DNA of 64,000 nt, taken from assembly GCF_012935715.1 (NCBI RefSeq), contig NZ_CP052860.1, positions 3,038,001 to 3,102,000 of the forward strand, read 5' to 3'. The DNA comes from Pseudomonas sp. ADAK13 (GTDB lineage Bacteria; Pseudomonadota; Gammaproteobacteria; Pseudomonadales; Pseudomonadaceae). The translations under genes were made by a program, and so were the position numbers. Of this stretch, positions 15,452 to 24,978 are shown piece by piece. The notes beneath the pieces are model-generated. The model saw only the letters and a program-made list of their open reading frames with translations, was not told the origin of the DNA and ran no database searches. Position 1 is the first letter of the stretch. The number at the start of each line of letters is the position of its first letter.

Positions 15452-16708
15452 TCAGCGTATCGGGACGACATTGTGATCCCTGATTTGATTGATGGCAGAT
15501 GCCGACAGGCTGCCGGTGGCCGCCTTCTGGATATGTTCACTCCACCAAGCCATCATTGGGCGCCGGCGTTCGATGTAATCCGCCCGGTTATAAGCGCTTC
15601 GAACTTCGTCCTTATCGACATGCGCCAGCGCGACTTCGATTAGCTCCGGATCCCATCCATGCTCGTTGAGGATTGTGCTGGCCATGGAGCGCATGCCGTG
15701 GCTGACCAAACGGTCCTGAAAGCCCATTCGTTTCAACGCCATGTTTGCTGTTTGGCTATTCGCGTGGGTGCGCGGGTTCCTATCTGACGGGAACACATAT
15801 TCCCTGTGGCCGCTATGGGACTTAAGCGTCTCCAATAACGAGAGTGCATGTTCGGTAAGCGGGATTATGTGCGGACGACGCTTTTTCATTCGCTCCGCAG
15901 GGATTGTCCAGATGCATTTGTCGAAGTCGATATCTGCCCATCGGGTGGTCGCCGCTTCGGAGGGGCGGGTCATGGTATGAAGCTGCCATTCGATCAGGCA
16001 GCGGGTGGTCCGCTTGATGCTGGCGTTCGCGATTTCCATCATGAGTTCCGGAAGCTCGTCAGGTGCTAGCGCGGCCATATTCTCTTTCTTGGGTTTCTTG
16101 AAAACCGCCCGAATGCCGCTGAGGGGGTTGGCAAAGATCATCCCGGAATTGACTCCATAGGTCATGATCTCGTTAAGGCGTTGGCTCACTCGCTTAACCG
16201 TCTCGAGGCTGCCTTTTGCCTCAATTGGGCGAAGGAGCTTAATGACCATCGGAGCATTCACTTCCGATAACGGCGTTGATCTCATGGTTGGAAATACATG
16301 CAGTGTGAGCGAGCGCCAGATGTCTTCGGCATACGCTGGCGTGACCGAGTCCTTCTTCAGTTCGAACCAGGCGGTAGCGACGTTCTCGAACGTGTGCTCC
16401 GTTTCCGCTCGTTTGGCTTCTAGCAGCTCATTGCGTTGAGCTTTGGGGTCGATGCCTTGCGCAAGCAGCTCTCTGGCCTCAACGGTTTTCTTTCGCGCTT
16501 GCGCAAGAGAAACCTCGGGATAAGAGCCGAGTGCCATGTTGATTCGATTCTTGGTGACGGGGTGCCGGTAGTTGAAATTCCACTGCATTGAGCGATTGAC
16601 CCTGACTCGCAGCTGGAGCCCGTCGCCATCGGTGAGGACGTAATCCTTGTCTTTCGGTTTGACCGCCTTGAGCTGGCGGTCGGAGAGGCGGGTGGTTTGA
16701 GCGCACAT
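15452..16708 (-). CDS. P4-type tyrosine integrase of the ssrA-linked island
   Basis: The 418-residue protein has an N-terminal DUF4102 arm-binding domain (about 1-90), a core-binding domain (about 105-205) and a catalytic domain with Arg248 in TRPSEA, Lys276 region, HGMR (His337, Arg340), LAH (His363) and nucleophile Tyr373. All catalytic residues are present. Integrases of this type insert elements into tRNA or tmRNA 3' ends. The gene starts 187 bp from the 3' end of ssrA and reads away from it, the usual arrangement. The C-terminal tail after Tyr373 is about 45 residues. It is the main evidence that the left part of the window is an island. Confidence 0.93.
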   Translation of the reverse strand: MCAQTTRLSDRQLKAVKPKDKDYVLTDGDGLQLRVRVNRSMQWNFNYRHPVTKNRINMALGSYPEVSLAQARKKTVEARELLAQGIDPKAQRNELLEAKRAETEHTFENVATAWFELKKDSVTPAYAEDIWRSLTLHVFPTMRSTPLSEVNAPMVIKLLRPIEAKGSLETVKRVSQRLNEIMTYGVNSGMIFANPLSGIRAVFKKPKKENMAALAPDELPELMMEIANASIKRTTRCLIEWQLHTMTRPSEAATTRWADIDFDKCIWTIPAERMKKRRPHIIPLTEHALSLLETLKSHSGHREYVFPSDRNPRTHANSQTANMALKRMGFQDRLVSHGMRSMASTILNEHGWDPELIEVALAHVDKDEVRSAYNRADYIERRRPMMAWWSEHIQKAATGSLSASAINQIRDHNVVPIR

Positions 16709-16729
16709 GAGAAGTACTCCATGACACCT

Positions 16730-16785
16730 TTTGGTATTCCCAAGATTAGCTCCGGGTAGCCGGGAATACCATTGGGAATACCAAA
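16730..16785. repeat. Inverted and direct repeats between integrase and att region
   Basis: TTTGGTATTCCCAA (16730-16743) is exactly complementary to TTGGGAATACCAAA (16772-16785), and GGGAATACCA recurs at 16762-16771. Three copies of one word in two orientations just upstream of the integrase suit integrase arm sites or an excisionase/autorepressor operator. Confidence 0.6.
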
Positions 16786-16855
16786 CCGCCTGGAACTCAA
16801 AAAACCTGGAAAGCCCCCCGCAGCCCTGAAACCCCCGTATTCACTGGATTTCAGG

Positions 16856-16884
16856 CACAAAAAAAGACGTCCGTGGACGTCTTT
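16856..16884 (-). terminator. ssrA intrinsic terminator
   Basis: AAAGACGTCC (16863-16872) and GGACGTCTTT (16875-16884) form a 10-bp stem. On the minus strand it is followed by a run of seven T, 11 bp after the tmRNA 3' end. Confidence 0.85.
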
Positions 16885-16895
16885 AGATGATCAAG

Positions 16896-17289
16896 TGGTG
16901 GAGCCGGGGGGATTTGAACCCCCGTCCGCCAGTACTCCGCTGTCGGTACTACATGCGTAGCCGTTTCTATTAAGTTAACCCTCAGCGACCCGAAGGGCAG
17001 GGTGCTTTGGGCGAGTTGTGTAAGTTTTAGCCGCTTCGTCCACAACGTACTGCACGGCGATTCTGTTCTATATGACAATCACTTTGGGTTTACAGACATC
17101 CCCTGGTGATTGCTGGACCCGAAGGTACCAGGAGGGAAGGGCTAAGGCTGCTTACGCAGCGAGAGCGTATTCCCCGTAGGTTTCGTCATTGGCAACTATA
17201 AGAAGTTGCAACAGTGGATTTACGAGTTCTGTTACCAACTCGGCATGCACCTAAAGTTTCGCAACCGGCGTCGAATCCTAAACGGCCCC
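16896..17289 (-). ncRNA. ssrA: tmRNA (transfer-messenger RNA)
   Basis: The 394-base gene begins GGGGCCGTTTAGGATTCGACG on the minus strand and ends GGCTCCACCA, giving the tRNA-Ala-like acceptor and the GGGGGTTCAAATCCCCCC T-arm. The tag reading frame is at 17152-17193 and encodes ANDETYGEYALAA followed by TAA. It rescues stalled ribosomes together with SmpB (23524-24006). The 3' end is the likely attachment site of the island encoded to its left. No second copy of the T-arm/CCA sequence was found inside the window. Confidence 0.96.
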
Positions 17290-17354
17290 GTGCTTGTAAC
17301 TCGTTGTTTCTTAGTGAGTGACAAGCCTGTGCAGTGTACGTCAATCGGTCACAG

Positions 17355-17378
17355 AAGGCCAACCCGAAGGTTGGCCTT
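17355..17378 (-). terminator. Terminator of the small exported protein gene
   Basis: AAGGCCAACC and GGTTGGCCTT form a 10-bp stem with a CGAA loop, 14 bp after the stop codon on the minus strand. Confidence 0.7.
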
Positions 17379-17392
17379 GGGCAATCAGCGAG

Positions 17393-17677
17393 TTACTGAT
17401 TGCCGCCTTTGTCCGAGTCTTGCAGGCTTTGCAGGGCCTTGGAGGTGATCTCGATGCATTTCTTGTCATCGCCTGCGGCATGGGCCGCTTTGGCTTGGGA
17501 AACGGCGGTGTCGATTTCGCCAGATTTGCCGCTGGTGTCGGTGGCGAGCAACGCTTTACCGTTGTTGATTTTGTCCAGGTTGATTTGGCACAGATCGTCT
17601 TTTGTTCCGGCTGCAAACGCGGGGGACGCCAGCATCGCAGCGGTAATGAACAAACCAGCAAGAGCGGAACGCTTCAT
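17393..17677 (-). CDS. Small exported protein of unknown function
   Basis: The start at 17677 is chosen because AAGGAG lies 7 nt upstream and it begins a clear signal peptide (MKRSALAGLFITAAMLASPAFA, cut after about residue 22). An upstream in-frame ATG at 17740 lacks these signs. The mature protein of about 72 residues is Lys/Asp/Ala-rich and has two cysteines (about residues 30 and 73) that could form a periplasmic disulfide. I know it only as a conserved hypothetical type in Pseudomonas. It is probably monocistronic. Confidence 0.75.
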   Translation of the reverse strand: MKRSALAGLFITAAMLASPAFAAGTKDDLCQINLDKINNGKALLATDTSGKSGEIDTAVSQAKAAHAAGDDKKCIEITSKALQSLQDSDKGGNQ

Positions 17678-17863
17678 GGGTATCTCCTTGTGCAAATAGG
17701 GCTCGATGCTGCCGGTTTTCCGTGCAGCCAGCGAGGTCACTGATGAGCCTCGTGTGTCGAGGCCTATGCAGATGACTACGCCGGCGCGCAGGGGTTCTGT
17801 TTTGTCGCTGGATTAGTCGAAAAACCCCGAAATCATTAGGTTTTGCACCCAAAGAGGGCGGCC

Positions 17864-20674
17864 CTAGTGGGCGCGCGCCTGGGTTACTCGATCCACCAGG
17901 TACACCAGGCCGTGGTAATCAATTCCACCGTGTTGTGTCAGGCCAATCTCACATGTACGGCTGGTGGAGATGCCTTCGCTGCAATATTGCACGGCGTCTT
18001 TGAGGCTGCGCAGGGAGTGGGCGTTCAGCTCCGGTGTAGTGAAGCCCTTGTCGCCGGCAAAACCGCAGCAGTGAATGCCTTCGGGGATTACCACGGTTTT
18101 GCTGCAACGCCTGGCCAGGTCGATCAGCGCCTGGCTTTCTCCCAGGTGCTGGGTGCTGCAGGTGACGTGCACGGCGATTGGGGCTTCCTGGGGGGTGAAG
18201 TCGAGGCGGTCCATCAGGTGGGTGCGGATAAAACGCACGGGGTCGTAGAGGTCGAGGCGGGTTTCGGCCAGGTCCTGGACCAGGCGCAGGGTGCACGGGC
18301 TGGTGTCGCAGTAGATCGGGTCAAGTCCGCCACGGCTGGCGTGGAGCAGGGCGCCGATCAGTTCCTGGCGTTTGTGTTCGGCTTGCTCGGCGTAGCCTTT
18401 GGACGCGAAAGGCTGGCCGCAGCAGAGGTTGTCCTGATTGTCGGGAAAGACGACCTGGTAACCGGCTTTTTCCAGCAGGCCACGGGTTTTGTCGTACAGC
18501 GACATCTGTTCGTTGTCGCCGGCTGCCGGGCCCATCGCGCGTGAGACGCAGGCGGCGAGGTACACCACACGGGGGCGCTCATCGCTCACGGCGGGGCTGA
18601 AGCGGATGGCTTTTTCCGGTTGCGGCATGGCGTTGGTCCATTGGGGGATTTGCCCCTTGGACAGCCGGGTCACCGTGGCCGAGAGCTTCGTCAGTCGCGG
18701 CGCGCCCAGCAGCATGCGCGCCCCGTTGGCCACGTGCAGGGTGAAGCGCGCGCCTTGCAAGGCGGTGGCGAAATGCGTCGACAGCCATTCGGCGGTTTTC
18801 GTACGGTCGGCGTCGCGGCTGCGCAGCTTTTTCACCAGGTCGCCGGTATTGATTCCTACCGGGCAGCGCTGGGCGCAAAGCCCGGTGGCCGCACAGGTAT
18901 CGATGCCTTGGTATTGATAGGCCGCTTCAAGTTCGGTGGTGTCGATACCTGCGCGCTTTTTGGCCTGGATGTCGCGCCAGATCACAATGCGCTGGCGTGG
19001 GCTCAGGGTCAGCCCCTTCGACGGGCAAACCGGCTCGCAGAAGCCACACTCGATGCACTTATCCACAAGCTCGTCGGCGGCAGGCAGCGGCTTGAGGTGC
19101 TTGAGGTGGATTTGCGGGTCTTCGCTGAGCACCACGTCGGGGTTGAGAATGCCGTTGGGGTCGAGCAAGCGCTTGAGTTGCCACATCAACTGATAGGCAT
19201 CGCTGCCCCATTCCAGTTCGACGAAGGGCGCCATGTTGCGACCGGTGCCGTGTTCGGCCTTCAGCGAACCGCCAAACTCCACCGCCACCAACTGGGCGAC
19301 GTCGTCCATGAACGCCTGGTAGCGTGCGACTTCTTGCGCGCTGTTGAAGCCTTGGGTGAACACGAAGTGCAGATTGCCTTCCAGGGCGTGTCCGAAAAGG
19401 ATGGCCTCGTCGTAGTGATGTTTGTCGAACAACTCGATCAGGCGATTGACGCCGATGGCCAGTTGTTCCACCGGGAAGGTCACGTCTTCGATGATCACGG
19501 TGGTGCCGGTTTTACGCACGGCGCCCACGGCGGGGAAGGTGTCTTTGCGGATTGCCCACAGGCGGGCGTTTTCCACCGGGTCTTCGGTGAAGTCGACTTG
19601 TTTCTCCACCGGGAAGCGGGCCAGTGAGGCCATGATCAGCGCCAATTGCTCATGCAGCAACGAAGGCGAGGCTGCGCGGGATTCGATCAGCAGGGCGCAG
19701 GCATTTTCCGATAGCTGTTGTACGAAAGCCGGCATGCCGGGTTTGTCCTGCACCGAACGCATGCTGCGGCGGTCCAGCAGTTCGACCGCTGAAACCGGTT
19801 GGGTTTTGAGTACAGTCACGGCGTTGCAGCAGGTTTCCACATCCGGGAACACGATCAGGGCCGAGGCTTTGTTCGGGTGATCGATCACCGTGTCGTAGGT
19901 CACTGCGCTGATAAAGCCCAGGGTGCCTTCGGAGCCCACCAGCAGGTGGCTGAGGATATCCAGCGGCTCGTCGAAATCGACCAGGGCGTTGAGTGACAAG
20001 CCGGTGGTGTTTTTCAGACGGTATTTGTGGCGGATTTTTGCAGCCAATTCGGCGTTTGCCCGCGTCTCGCGACCCAGTGTTGCCAGGCGTTCAAGCAGGT
20101 CGCTGTGAAGCTGGCGAAAGGCCGAAACGCTGGCCGGGTCTTCTGTGTCCAGGCGGCTGCCATCGGCCAGTACCAGGCGAATCCCCGCCAGGGTGTGATA
20201 AGTGTTCTGGGCCGTGCCACAGCACATGCCGCTGGCATTGTTGGCGACGATGCCGCCGATCTTGCAGGCGTTGATCGATGCCGGGTCCGGTCCGATCTTG
20301 CGCCCGAAAGGCGCCAGCCAGGCGTTGGCCTGGGCGCCGATCACGCCGGGTTGCAGGCGGATTTGTGTGCCCTGGCCGCGAATCTCGCGCCCGTTCCAAT
20401 TGTCCCCCAACACAATCAATACCGAGTCGCTGATGGCCTGCCCGGAAAGGCTGGTGCCCGCCGCGCGAAAGGTCACCGGGACGCGGTCGCGCTGGGCCAG
20501 TTGCAGCAGCGCCACTACTTCATCTTCCGATTCAACGCGGATCACCAACTGTGGGATCAGTCGGTAAAAGCTGGCGTCGGTGCCGAAGGCGAGGGTGGAA
20601 AGTGGATCGTCGAAACGACGATCTTTCGGGATCAGTTGTGCGGCGTCGCTCAGAAAAGCAGCAGGCAGGCTCAT
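17864..20674 (-). CDS. dld: NAD-independent D-lactate dehydrogenase (FAD/Fe-S fusion)
   Basis: The 936-residue protein joins an FAD-binding PCMH domain (about 40-220), an FAD-oxidase C domain (about 220-490), two ferredoxin-type clusters (CIECGFCEPVCP near 540 and CAATGLCAQRCP near 600) and two cysteine-rich CCG modules (LCCGQPF, HCCGFAG). This is the layout of the lactate-operon D-lactate dehydrogenase (also called LldE), which oxidises D-lactate to pyruvate and passes electrons to the respiratory chain. GGAGG precedes the ATG. It follows lldP by 70 bp, so the two are probably one operon. The lldD gene that usually lies between them is absent. Confidence 0.9.
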   Translation of the reverse strand: MSLPAAFLSDAAQLIPKDRRFDDPLSTLAFGTDASFYRLIPQLVIRVESEDEVVALLQLAQRDRVPVTFRAAGTSLSGQAISDSVLIVLGDNWNGREIRGQGTQIRLQPGVIGAQANAWLAPFGRKIGPDPASINACKIGGIVANNASGMCCGTAQNTYHTLAGIRLVLADGSRLDTEDPASVSAFRQLHSDLLERLATLGRETRANAELAAKIRHKYRLKNTTGLSLNALVDFDEPLDILSHLLVGSEGTLGFISAVTYDTVIDHPNKASALIVFPDVETCCNAVTVLKTQPVSAVELLDRRSMRSVQDKPGMPAFVQQLSENACALLIESRAASPSLLHEQLALIMASLARFPVEKQVDFTEDPVENARLWAIRKDTFPAVGAVRKTGTTVIIEDVTFPVEQLAIGVNRLIELFDKHHYDEAILFGHALEGNLHFVFTQGFNSAQEVARYQAFMDDVAQLVAVEFGGSLKAEHGTGRNMAPFVELEWGSDAYQLMWQLKRLLDPNGILNPDVVLSEDPQIHLKHLKPLPAADELVDKCIECGFCEPVCPSKGLTLSPRQRIVIWRDIQAKKRAGIDTTELEAAYQYQGIDTCAATGLCAQRCPVGINTGDLVKKLRSRDADRTKTAEWLSTHFATALQGARFTLHVANGARMLLGAPRLTKLSATVTRLSKGQIPQWTNAMPQPEKAIRFSPAVSDERPRVVYLAACVSRAMGPAAGDNEQMSLYDKTRGLLEKAGYQVVFPDNQDNLCCGQPFASKGYAEQAEHKRQELIGALLHASRGGLDPIYCDTSPCTLRLVQDLAETRLDLYDPVRFIRTHLMDRLDFTPQEAPIAVHVTCSTQHLGESQALIDLARRCSKTVVIPEGIHCCGFAGDKGFTTPELNAHSLRSLKDAVQYCSEGISTSRTCEIGLTQHGGIDYHGLVYLVDRVTQARAH

Positions 20675-20744
20675 CGGTCCTCCAGAAATAGCAGACGCCG
20701 GAATCGCTGTCCGGCGTCGGTTCTTACCCTATTACACGCAGGAC

Positions 20745-22439
20745 TCAGTGCACCAGCATGCCGGTGAACCAGTAGGCCTGGGCCAAGGTGATCAGCCCGA
20801 CAATCGTCGCGAAAAACAGGCTGTGCTTGAGGGTGAAGCGGAACAGGTCGGATTCCTTGCCCACCAGGCCAGTGGCGGCGCACGCCACGGCGATCGACTG
20901 CGGCGAGATCATCTTGCCGGTCACGCCGCCGCTGGTGTTCGCGGCCACCAGCAAGGTGTCGTTGACGCCGATCTGGTGCGCGGTGGTCGCTTGGAGTGAG
21001 CTGAACAGGGCGTTGGATGAGGTGTCGGAGCCGGTCAGAAACACCCCTAGCCAGCCGAGGAATGGCGAGAAGAACGGGAATGCCGCGCCGGTAGCCGCCA
21101 GTACCAGGGCCATGGTCGATGACATGCCCGAGTAGTTGGTGACGAAGGCAAAGGCCAGCACCATGCCGATGGACAGGATCGGCCAGCGCAGCTCATAGAA
21201 GGTTTCTTTTAAGGTGGTCAGACCAGTTTTGAAGTCGATTTTCAAGACCAGCATCGACACCAAGGCGGAGAAGAAAATCGCCGTGCCGGTCGCGGAAATC
21301 GGGTCAAGCTTGAACACCGCCGGGATCGCGGTAGGCGCAGCAACGATTGGCGCAACCTTGATCACCAATTGATCCAGGTGCGGGATCGCGAAATTGAACA
21401 CCGAGCTGTACATCGCGCCCCCCGCGGCGAACATCGCCTTGAAGGGCTTGAGGGTCCAGATGGTGACCAATACGGTCAGGATCAGGAACGGCGACCAGGC
21501 CTTGAAAATTTCCCCCAGGCTGTAAGGCGAAGCCAGGGTGTTGCGAGGCAGGCCGAAACCACCGGCGCTGGCAGTGACGGCGGTGCCGGACGTTGCGCCA
21601 GCGATTTGCGCATTGGCGCTGCGCTTGGGCTGCCAGACCTTCAGGAACAGGGTCAGGGAAATCAGGCTGGCCAGGGCCGAGGTGATGTCCGGCAGTTCCG
21701 GGCCGATGAAGTTCGAGGTGAAGAACTGCGTGACGGCAAAGCTCAGGCCCGCAACCAGTGCGGCTGGCCAGGTTTCTTTGACGCCGCGCAGGCCGTCCAT
21801 CATGAACACCAGCCAGAACGGCACGAACAAAGACAGCAGCGGCAGTTGGCGACCGGCCATGGCGCCGATCTTGAATGCGTCGATGCCGGTCACCTGGCCG
21901 GCCACGATGATTGGAATCCCGAGTGCGCCGAACGCTACAGGTGCGGTGTTGGCAATCAGGCACAGGCCGGCGGCGTACAGCGGGTTGAAGCCCAGTCCTA
22001 CCAGCAGTGCAGCAGTAATCGCCACAGGTGCTCCGAAACCGGCGGCCCCTTCGAGGAAGGCGCCGAAGCAGAAGCCGATCAGCAGCACTTGCAGGCGTTG
22101 GTCATCGGTAATCGACAGCACAGAGCTGCGGATGATTTCGAACTGGCCGCTCTTGACCGTCAATTTGTAGAGGAATACCGCGGCGACGATGATCCAGGCG
22201 ATTGGCCACAAACCGTAGGCAAAGCCGTAACCGGCGGCGGCGAGCGCCATGTCCACCGGCATCTGGAAGGCAAAGATCGCCACCAGGATCGACAGTGCCA
22301 ACGTGATGCTGCCCGCAACGTGGCCTTTGAGGCGAAACACGGCCAGGGCCAGGAAGAAAAATACGATGGGAATAACGGCGGCCAGTGCGGACAGGCCGAG
22401 GCTGCCGAGCGGGCTGTAGAGCTGTTGCCAGGTTTGCAT
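20745..22439 (-). CDS. lldP: L-lactate permease
   Basis: The 564-residue protein has about thirteen to fourteen hydrophobic segments and the family signature [16 protein letters not shown] near residue 125-140. LldP/GlcA family proteins import L- and D-lactate and glycolate with protons across the inner membrane. Length matches the family. The promoter lies in the divergent region shared with lldR, where an LldR-type operator is seen at 22492-22508. Lactate-induced expression is therefore likely. Confidence 0.95.
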   Translation of the reverse strand: MQTWQQLYSPLGSLGLSALAAVIPIVFFFLALAVFRLKGHVAGSITLALSILVAIFAFQMPVDMALAAAGYGFAYGLWPIAWIIVAAVFLYKLTVKSGQFEIIRSSVLSITDDQRLQVLLIGFCFGAFLEGAAGFGAPVAITAALLVGLGFNPLYAAGLCLIANTAPVAFGALGIPIIVAGQVTGIDAFKIGAMAGRQLPLLSLFVPFWLVFMMDGLRGVKETWPAALVAGLSFAVTQFFTSNFIGPELPDITSALASLISLTLFLKVWQPKRSANAQIAGATSGTAVTASAGGFGLPRNTLASPYSLGEIFKAWSPFLILTVLVTIWTLKPFKAMFAAGGAMYSSVFNFAIPHLDQLVIKVAPIVAAPTAIPAVFKLDPISATGTAIFFSALVSMLVLKIDFKTGLTTLKETFYELRWPILSIGMVLAFAFVTNYSGMSSTMALVLAATGAAFPFFSPFLGWLGVFLTGSDTSSNALFSSLQATTAHQIGVNDTLLVAANTSGGVTGKMISPQSIAVACAATGLVGKESDLFRFTLKHSLFFATIVGLITLAQAYWFTGMLVH

Positions 22440-22491
22440 GTGGGGTGGCCCCTAATTGTTGTTGGTCAGGCACTGCTTGGGTGATTTGGGT

Positions 22492-22508
22492 AATTGGTAT
22501 TACCAATT
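22492..22508. promoter_or_regulatory. LldR-type operator
   Basis: AATTGGTA-T-TACCAATT is a perfect 17-base palindrome containing the TNGTNNNACNA core of FadR-subfamily GntR regulators. It lies 53 bp before the lldP start in the lldP-lldR divergent region. Confidence 0.75.
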
Positions 22509-22700
22509 TACAATCACTGTTGGCTAGGTTAAAAGCCTTCAGGGGGATGTGTCAATTTGCCGCTTGTGAATCTTTGGTCGTAGGTCGGCGTGAGCGGGGT
22601 CTGATTGGCTGAAACGAGGGTGTTCTGATAGGTGCCGGATGCGCGGCGATAGGCCAGAATAGGGGCCCCGGCGAGTGGTCGGGATGGTGGAGAGTGAGTT

Positions 22701-23468
22701 ATGGGGTTTGATCAGGTGCGTCAGCGCCGTTTGTCTGACGATATCGTCGAGCAGCTTGAGGGCATGATCCTTGAGGGCACGCTGAAGTCGGGCGAGCGCT
22801 TGCCGGCCGAGCGCGCACTGGCCGAGCAGTTCGGGGTGTCGCGTCCGTCGCTGCGTGAGGCGATCCAGAAGCTGGCGGCCAAAGGCTTGCTGGTCAGTCG
22901 TCAGGGTGGCGGCAATTATGTGGTGGAATCGCTGGGTTCAACCTTCAGTGATCCGCTGCTGCATCTGCTGGAAAATAATCCCGAGGCCCAGCGCGACCTT
23001 CTGGAGTTTCGTCAGACCCTGGAAGCCTCGTGCGCGTATTACGCTGCGCTGCGCGCCACTGAAGTGGATCGTGAGCGGCTGACCGCCGCTTTCGAAGAAT
23101 TGCAGGATTGCTACACGCGGTCAGATGAAGTGAGCCGGGCGGAAGAGGGCGCGGCGGATGCGAAGTTTCACCTGGCCATCGCCGAGGCCAGTCATAACGC
23201 GGTACTGCTGCACACCATTCGTGGCCTGTTCGACCTGCTCAAGCGCAACGTGGTGACCAACATTGGCGGCATGTACCAGCAGCGTACCGAGACCCGGGAC
23301 ATGCTGATCAATCAGCATCGTGATTTGTACCTGGCGATTATCGAGGGGCGTGCGGAGCAGGCACGGGAAGTCTCAACACGTCACCTGCTGTATGTGCAGG
23401 AAGTGCTGGAGGAAGTGCGTCAGGAGGTTCAGCGCATGGCCCGGGCGGAACGGCGCAAGGGGATGTAG
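22701..23468 (+). CDS. lldR: Lactate-responsive GntR-family regulator
   Basis: The 255-residue protein has an N-terminal winged helix-turn-helix (LPAERALAEQFGVSRPSLREAI near 34-55) and a C-terminal all-helical FCD ligand domain with metal-binding His residues. It matches the FadR/LldR subgroup. It is divergent from lldP, the expected place for LldR, which represses lactate genes until lactate binds. GGAGAG precedes the ATG. Confidence 0.9.
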   Translation: MGFDQVRQRRLSDDIVEQLEGMILEGTLKSGERLPAERALAEQFGVSRPSLREAIQKLAAKGLLVSRQGGGNYVVESLGSTFSDPLLHLLENNPEAQRDLLEFRQTLEASCAYYAALRATEVDRERLTAAFEELQDCYTRSDEVSRAEEGAADAKFHLAIAEASHNAVLLHTIRGLFDLLKRNVVTNIGGMYQQRTETRDMLINQHRDLYLAIIEGRAEQAREVSTRHLLYVQEVLEEVRQEVQRMARAERRKGM

Positions 23469-23523
23469 CGATGGTTGTGGCTGAGGGAGTGGGCTCCCTC
23501 GGCCACATCAAGTCACAAGAAAG

Positions 23524-24006
23524 TCAGTCTTCCTTGCCCTTGTTACGCACGGCGCGCTGCAATTCCCGGTTGGAATCGCGCTCGCGCTCGGTGTCACGCT
23601 TGTCGTATTCCTTCTTGCCCTTGCCCAGCGCGATCTCGCACTTGACCAGGTGCTTGCTCCAGTACCACGACAGGCAGACACAGGCGTAGCCCTTTTGCTG
23701 CACGGCGGCGTGGAGCTTTTCCAGCTCGCGGGCATTGAGCAGCAGCTTGCGCGTACGTACCGGGTCGGCGATCACGTGGGTGCTGGCGGTCATCAGCGGC
23801 GTGATATGACTGCCGAGCAGCCATGCCTCACCGTCTTTGAGCAGCACGTAACTGTCGATCAGTTGCAGCTTGCTGGCACGCAGACTTTTTACTTCCCAGC
23901 CGGCCAGGACCAGACCAGCCTCGAACCGATGTTCGATGAAGTAATCGTGTCGCGCCTTTTTATTTTGCGCGATGGTCCCTGTTGGGTGTTTCTTTTGTTT
24001 AGCCAT
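23524..24006 (-). CDS. smpB: SsrA-binding protein SmpB
   Basis: The 160-residue protein begins [23 protein letters not shown], the standard SmpB N-terminus, at 24006; the 62 upstream codons in frame are excluded because they are not family sequence. GWEVKSLR and the basic C-terminal tail, which becomes helical in the ribosomal A site, are present. SmpB carries tmRNA to stalled ribosomes. Its partner ssrA lies about 6.2 kb away, on the other side of the lactate genes. Confidence 0.96.
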   Translation of the reverse strand: MAKQKKHPTGTIAQNKKARHDYFIEHRFEAGLVLAGWEVKSLRASKLQLIDSYVLLKDGEAWLLGSHITPLMTASTHVIADPVRTRKLLLNARELEKLHAAVQQKGYACVCLSWYWSKHLVKCEIALGKGKKEYDKRDTERERDSNRELQRAVRNKGKED

Positions 24007-24174
24007 AGGGGCGGCATTATAGGGAGTTGCGAGCGCGTCGGCTACGGTCAACCTGCGTGCTTGAGCGTGTTGAGTGAATCCCGGACAATGCAGGCTGATT
24101 TTTGATTTTTTTCTTTCGCGAATCCTGTTGCCCTTTCGCGATGTTTGCCGCTCAGCTGTGGAAATAACGCTCAC

Positions 24175-24609
24175 ATGACGACGCATATTCAACGTTCGGC
24201 CCTGCTGCCTTACCCGGCACAGGCGCTCTATGACCTGGTCAACGACGTGGCGCGTTACCCGGAGTTCCTGCCTTGGTGTTCAACTGCCGAGGTGTTGGAG
24301 AGCAGTGATGAGCACATGGTCGCCAGCGTGGGAGTCGCGAAGGGCGGCTTGAGCCAGCACTTTGTCACGCGCAACACGCTGGTGCCCGGACAGTCCATCG
24401 AGATGAACCTCGAAGAAGGCCCGTTCACTCAGTTGCACGGTGTGTGGGTGTTCAAGGCGTTGAACGAGAAGGCGTGCAAGATCAGCCTGGACCTGTCGTT
24501 CGATTATGCTGGCCCTATCGTGCGTGCCACCTTGGGCCCGCTGTTCAATCAAGCGGCTAATACCCTGGTGGACGCGTTCTGCCAACGCGCCAAGCAAATG
24601 CATGGCTGA
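24175..24609 (+). CDS. ratA: RatA/YfjG-type SRPBCC (START-fold) protein
   Basis: The 144-residue protein starts at ATG 24175 ([35 protein letters not shown]), the typical beginning of the RatA/Coq10 family. In E. coli RatA was reported to block 70S ribosome association; relatives (Coq10) bind ubiquinone, so the physiological role is debated. It overlaps rnfH by 8 bases, the usual pair. It is divergent from smpB. Confidence 0.9.
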   Translation: MTTHIQRSALLPYPAQALYDLVNDVARYPEFLPWCSTAEVLESSDEHMVASVGVAKGGLSQHFVTRNTLVPGQSIEMNLEEGPFTQLHGVWVFKALNEKACKISLDLSFDYAGPIVRATLGPLFNQAANTLVDAFCQRAKQMHG

Positions 24610-24916
24610 GCCATTGGTTGAGGTTGAGGTGGTGTACGCCGCGGTGGATCGTCAGGTGCTGATGAGTCTGGCAGTAGCGCCGGGCTCGAGCCTGCGGGCG
24701 GCAGTGTTGGGCTCGGGAATGGCTGCGCAGTTTCCGGAGCTGGATCTGCAGAGTTGTCCCTTGGGGATCTTCGGCAAAGTGGTGGCGGATGCGGATGTTC
24801 GTGCTGTGCGCGCCGGAGACCGAATCGAGATCTATCGGCCATTGCTGGCCGATCCGATGGAGATAAGGCGCTTGCGTGCGGCCAAGGCTGCCAAGGCAAA
24901 ACAGCAGAGTTCTTAG
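24602..24916 (+). CDS. rnfH: RnfH/RatB family ubiquitin-fold protein
   Basis: The 104-residue protein begins at ATG 24602, overlapping the ratA stop. It has the beta-grasp pattern (VEVVYAAVDRQVLMSLAV...IEIYRPLLADPMEIRR) of the RnfH family. Its function is unclear; the name comes from association with rnf genes elsewhere. A shared terminator follows at 24937-24962. Confidence 0.88.
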   Translation: MAEPLVEVEVVYAAVDRQVLMSLAVAPGSSLRAAVLGSGMAAQFPELDLQSCPLGIFGKVVADADVRAVRAGDRIEIYRPLLADPMEIRRLRAAKAAKAKQQSS

Positions 24917-24936
24917 CTTGCGAAATGGCAGGCAAC

Positions 24937-24962
24937 AAAAAGCCCGGCATGCCGGGCTTTTT
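24937..24962. terminator. Bidirectional terminator between rnfH and bamE
   Basis: AAAAAGCCCGGC-AT-GCCGGGCTTTTT is a perfect palindrome with A and T runs, serving both converging genes. Confidence 0.92.
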
Positions 24963-24978
24963 ATCGAGGGTTACAAAC

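Noticed and set aside
1-16700. Second tmRNA attachment repeat marking the left island end
   Set aside because: I looked for the T-arm/CCA sequence of ssrA and found no convincing copy in this interval.
24175-24916. ratA-rnfH as a true toxin-antitoxin module
   Set aside because: The pair is a conserved core gene pair next to smpB, and the toxin label rests on E. coli overexpression work; a housekeeping role is more likely.
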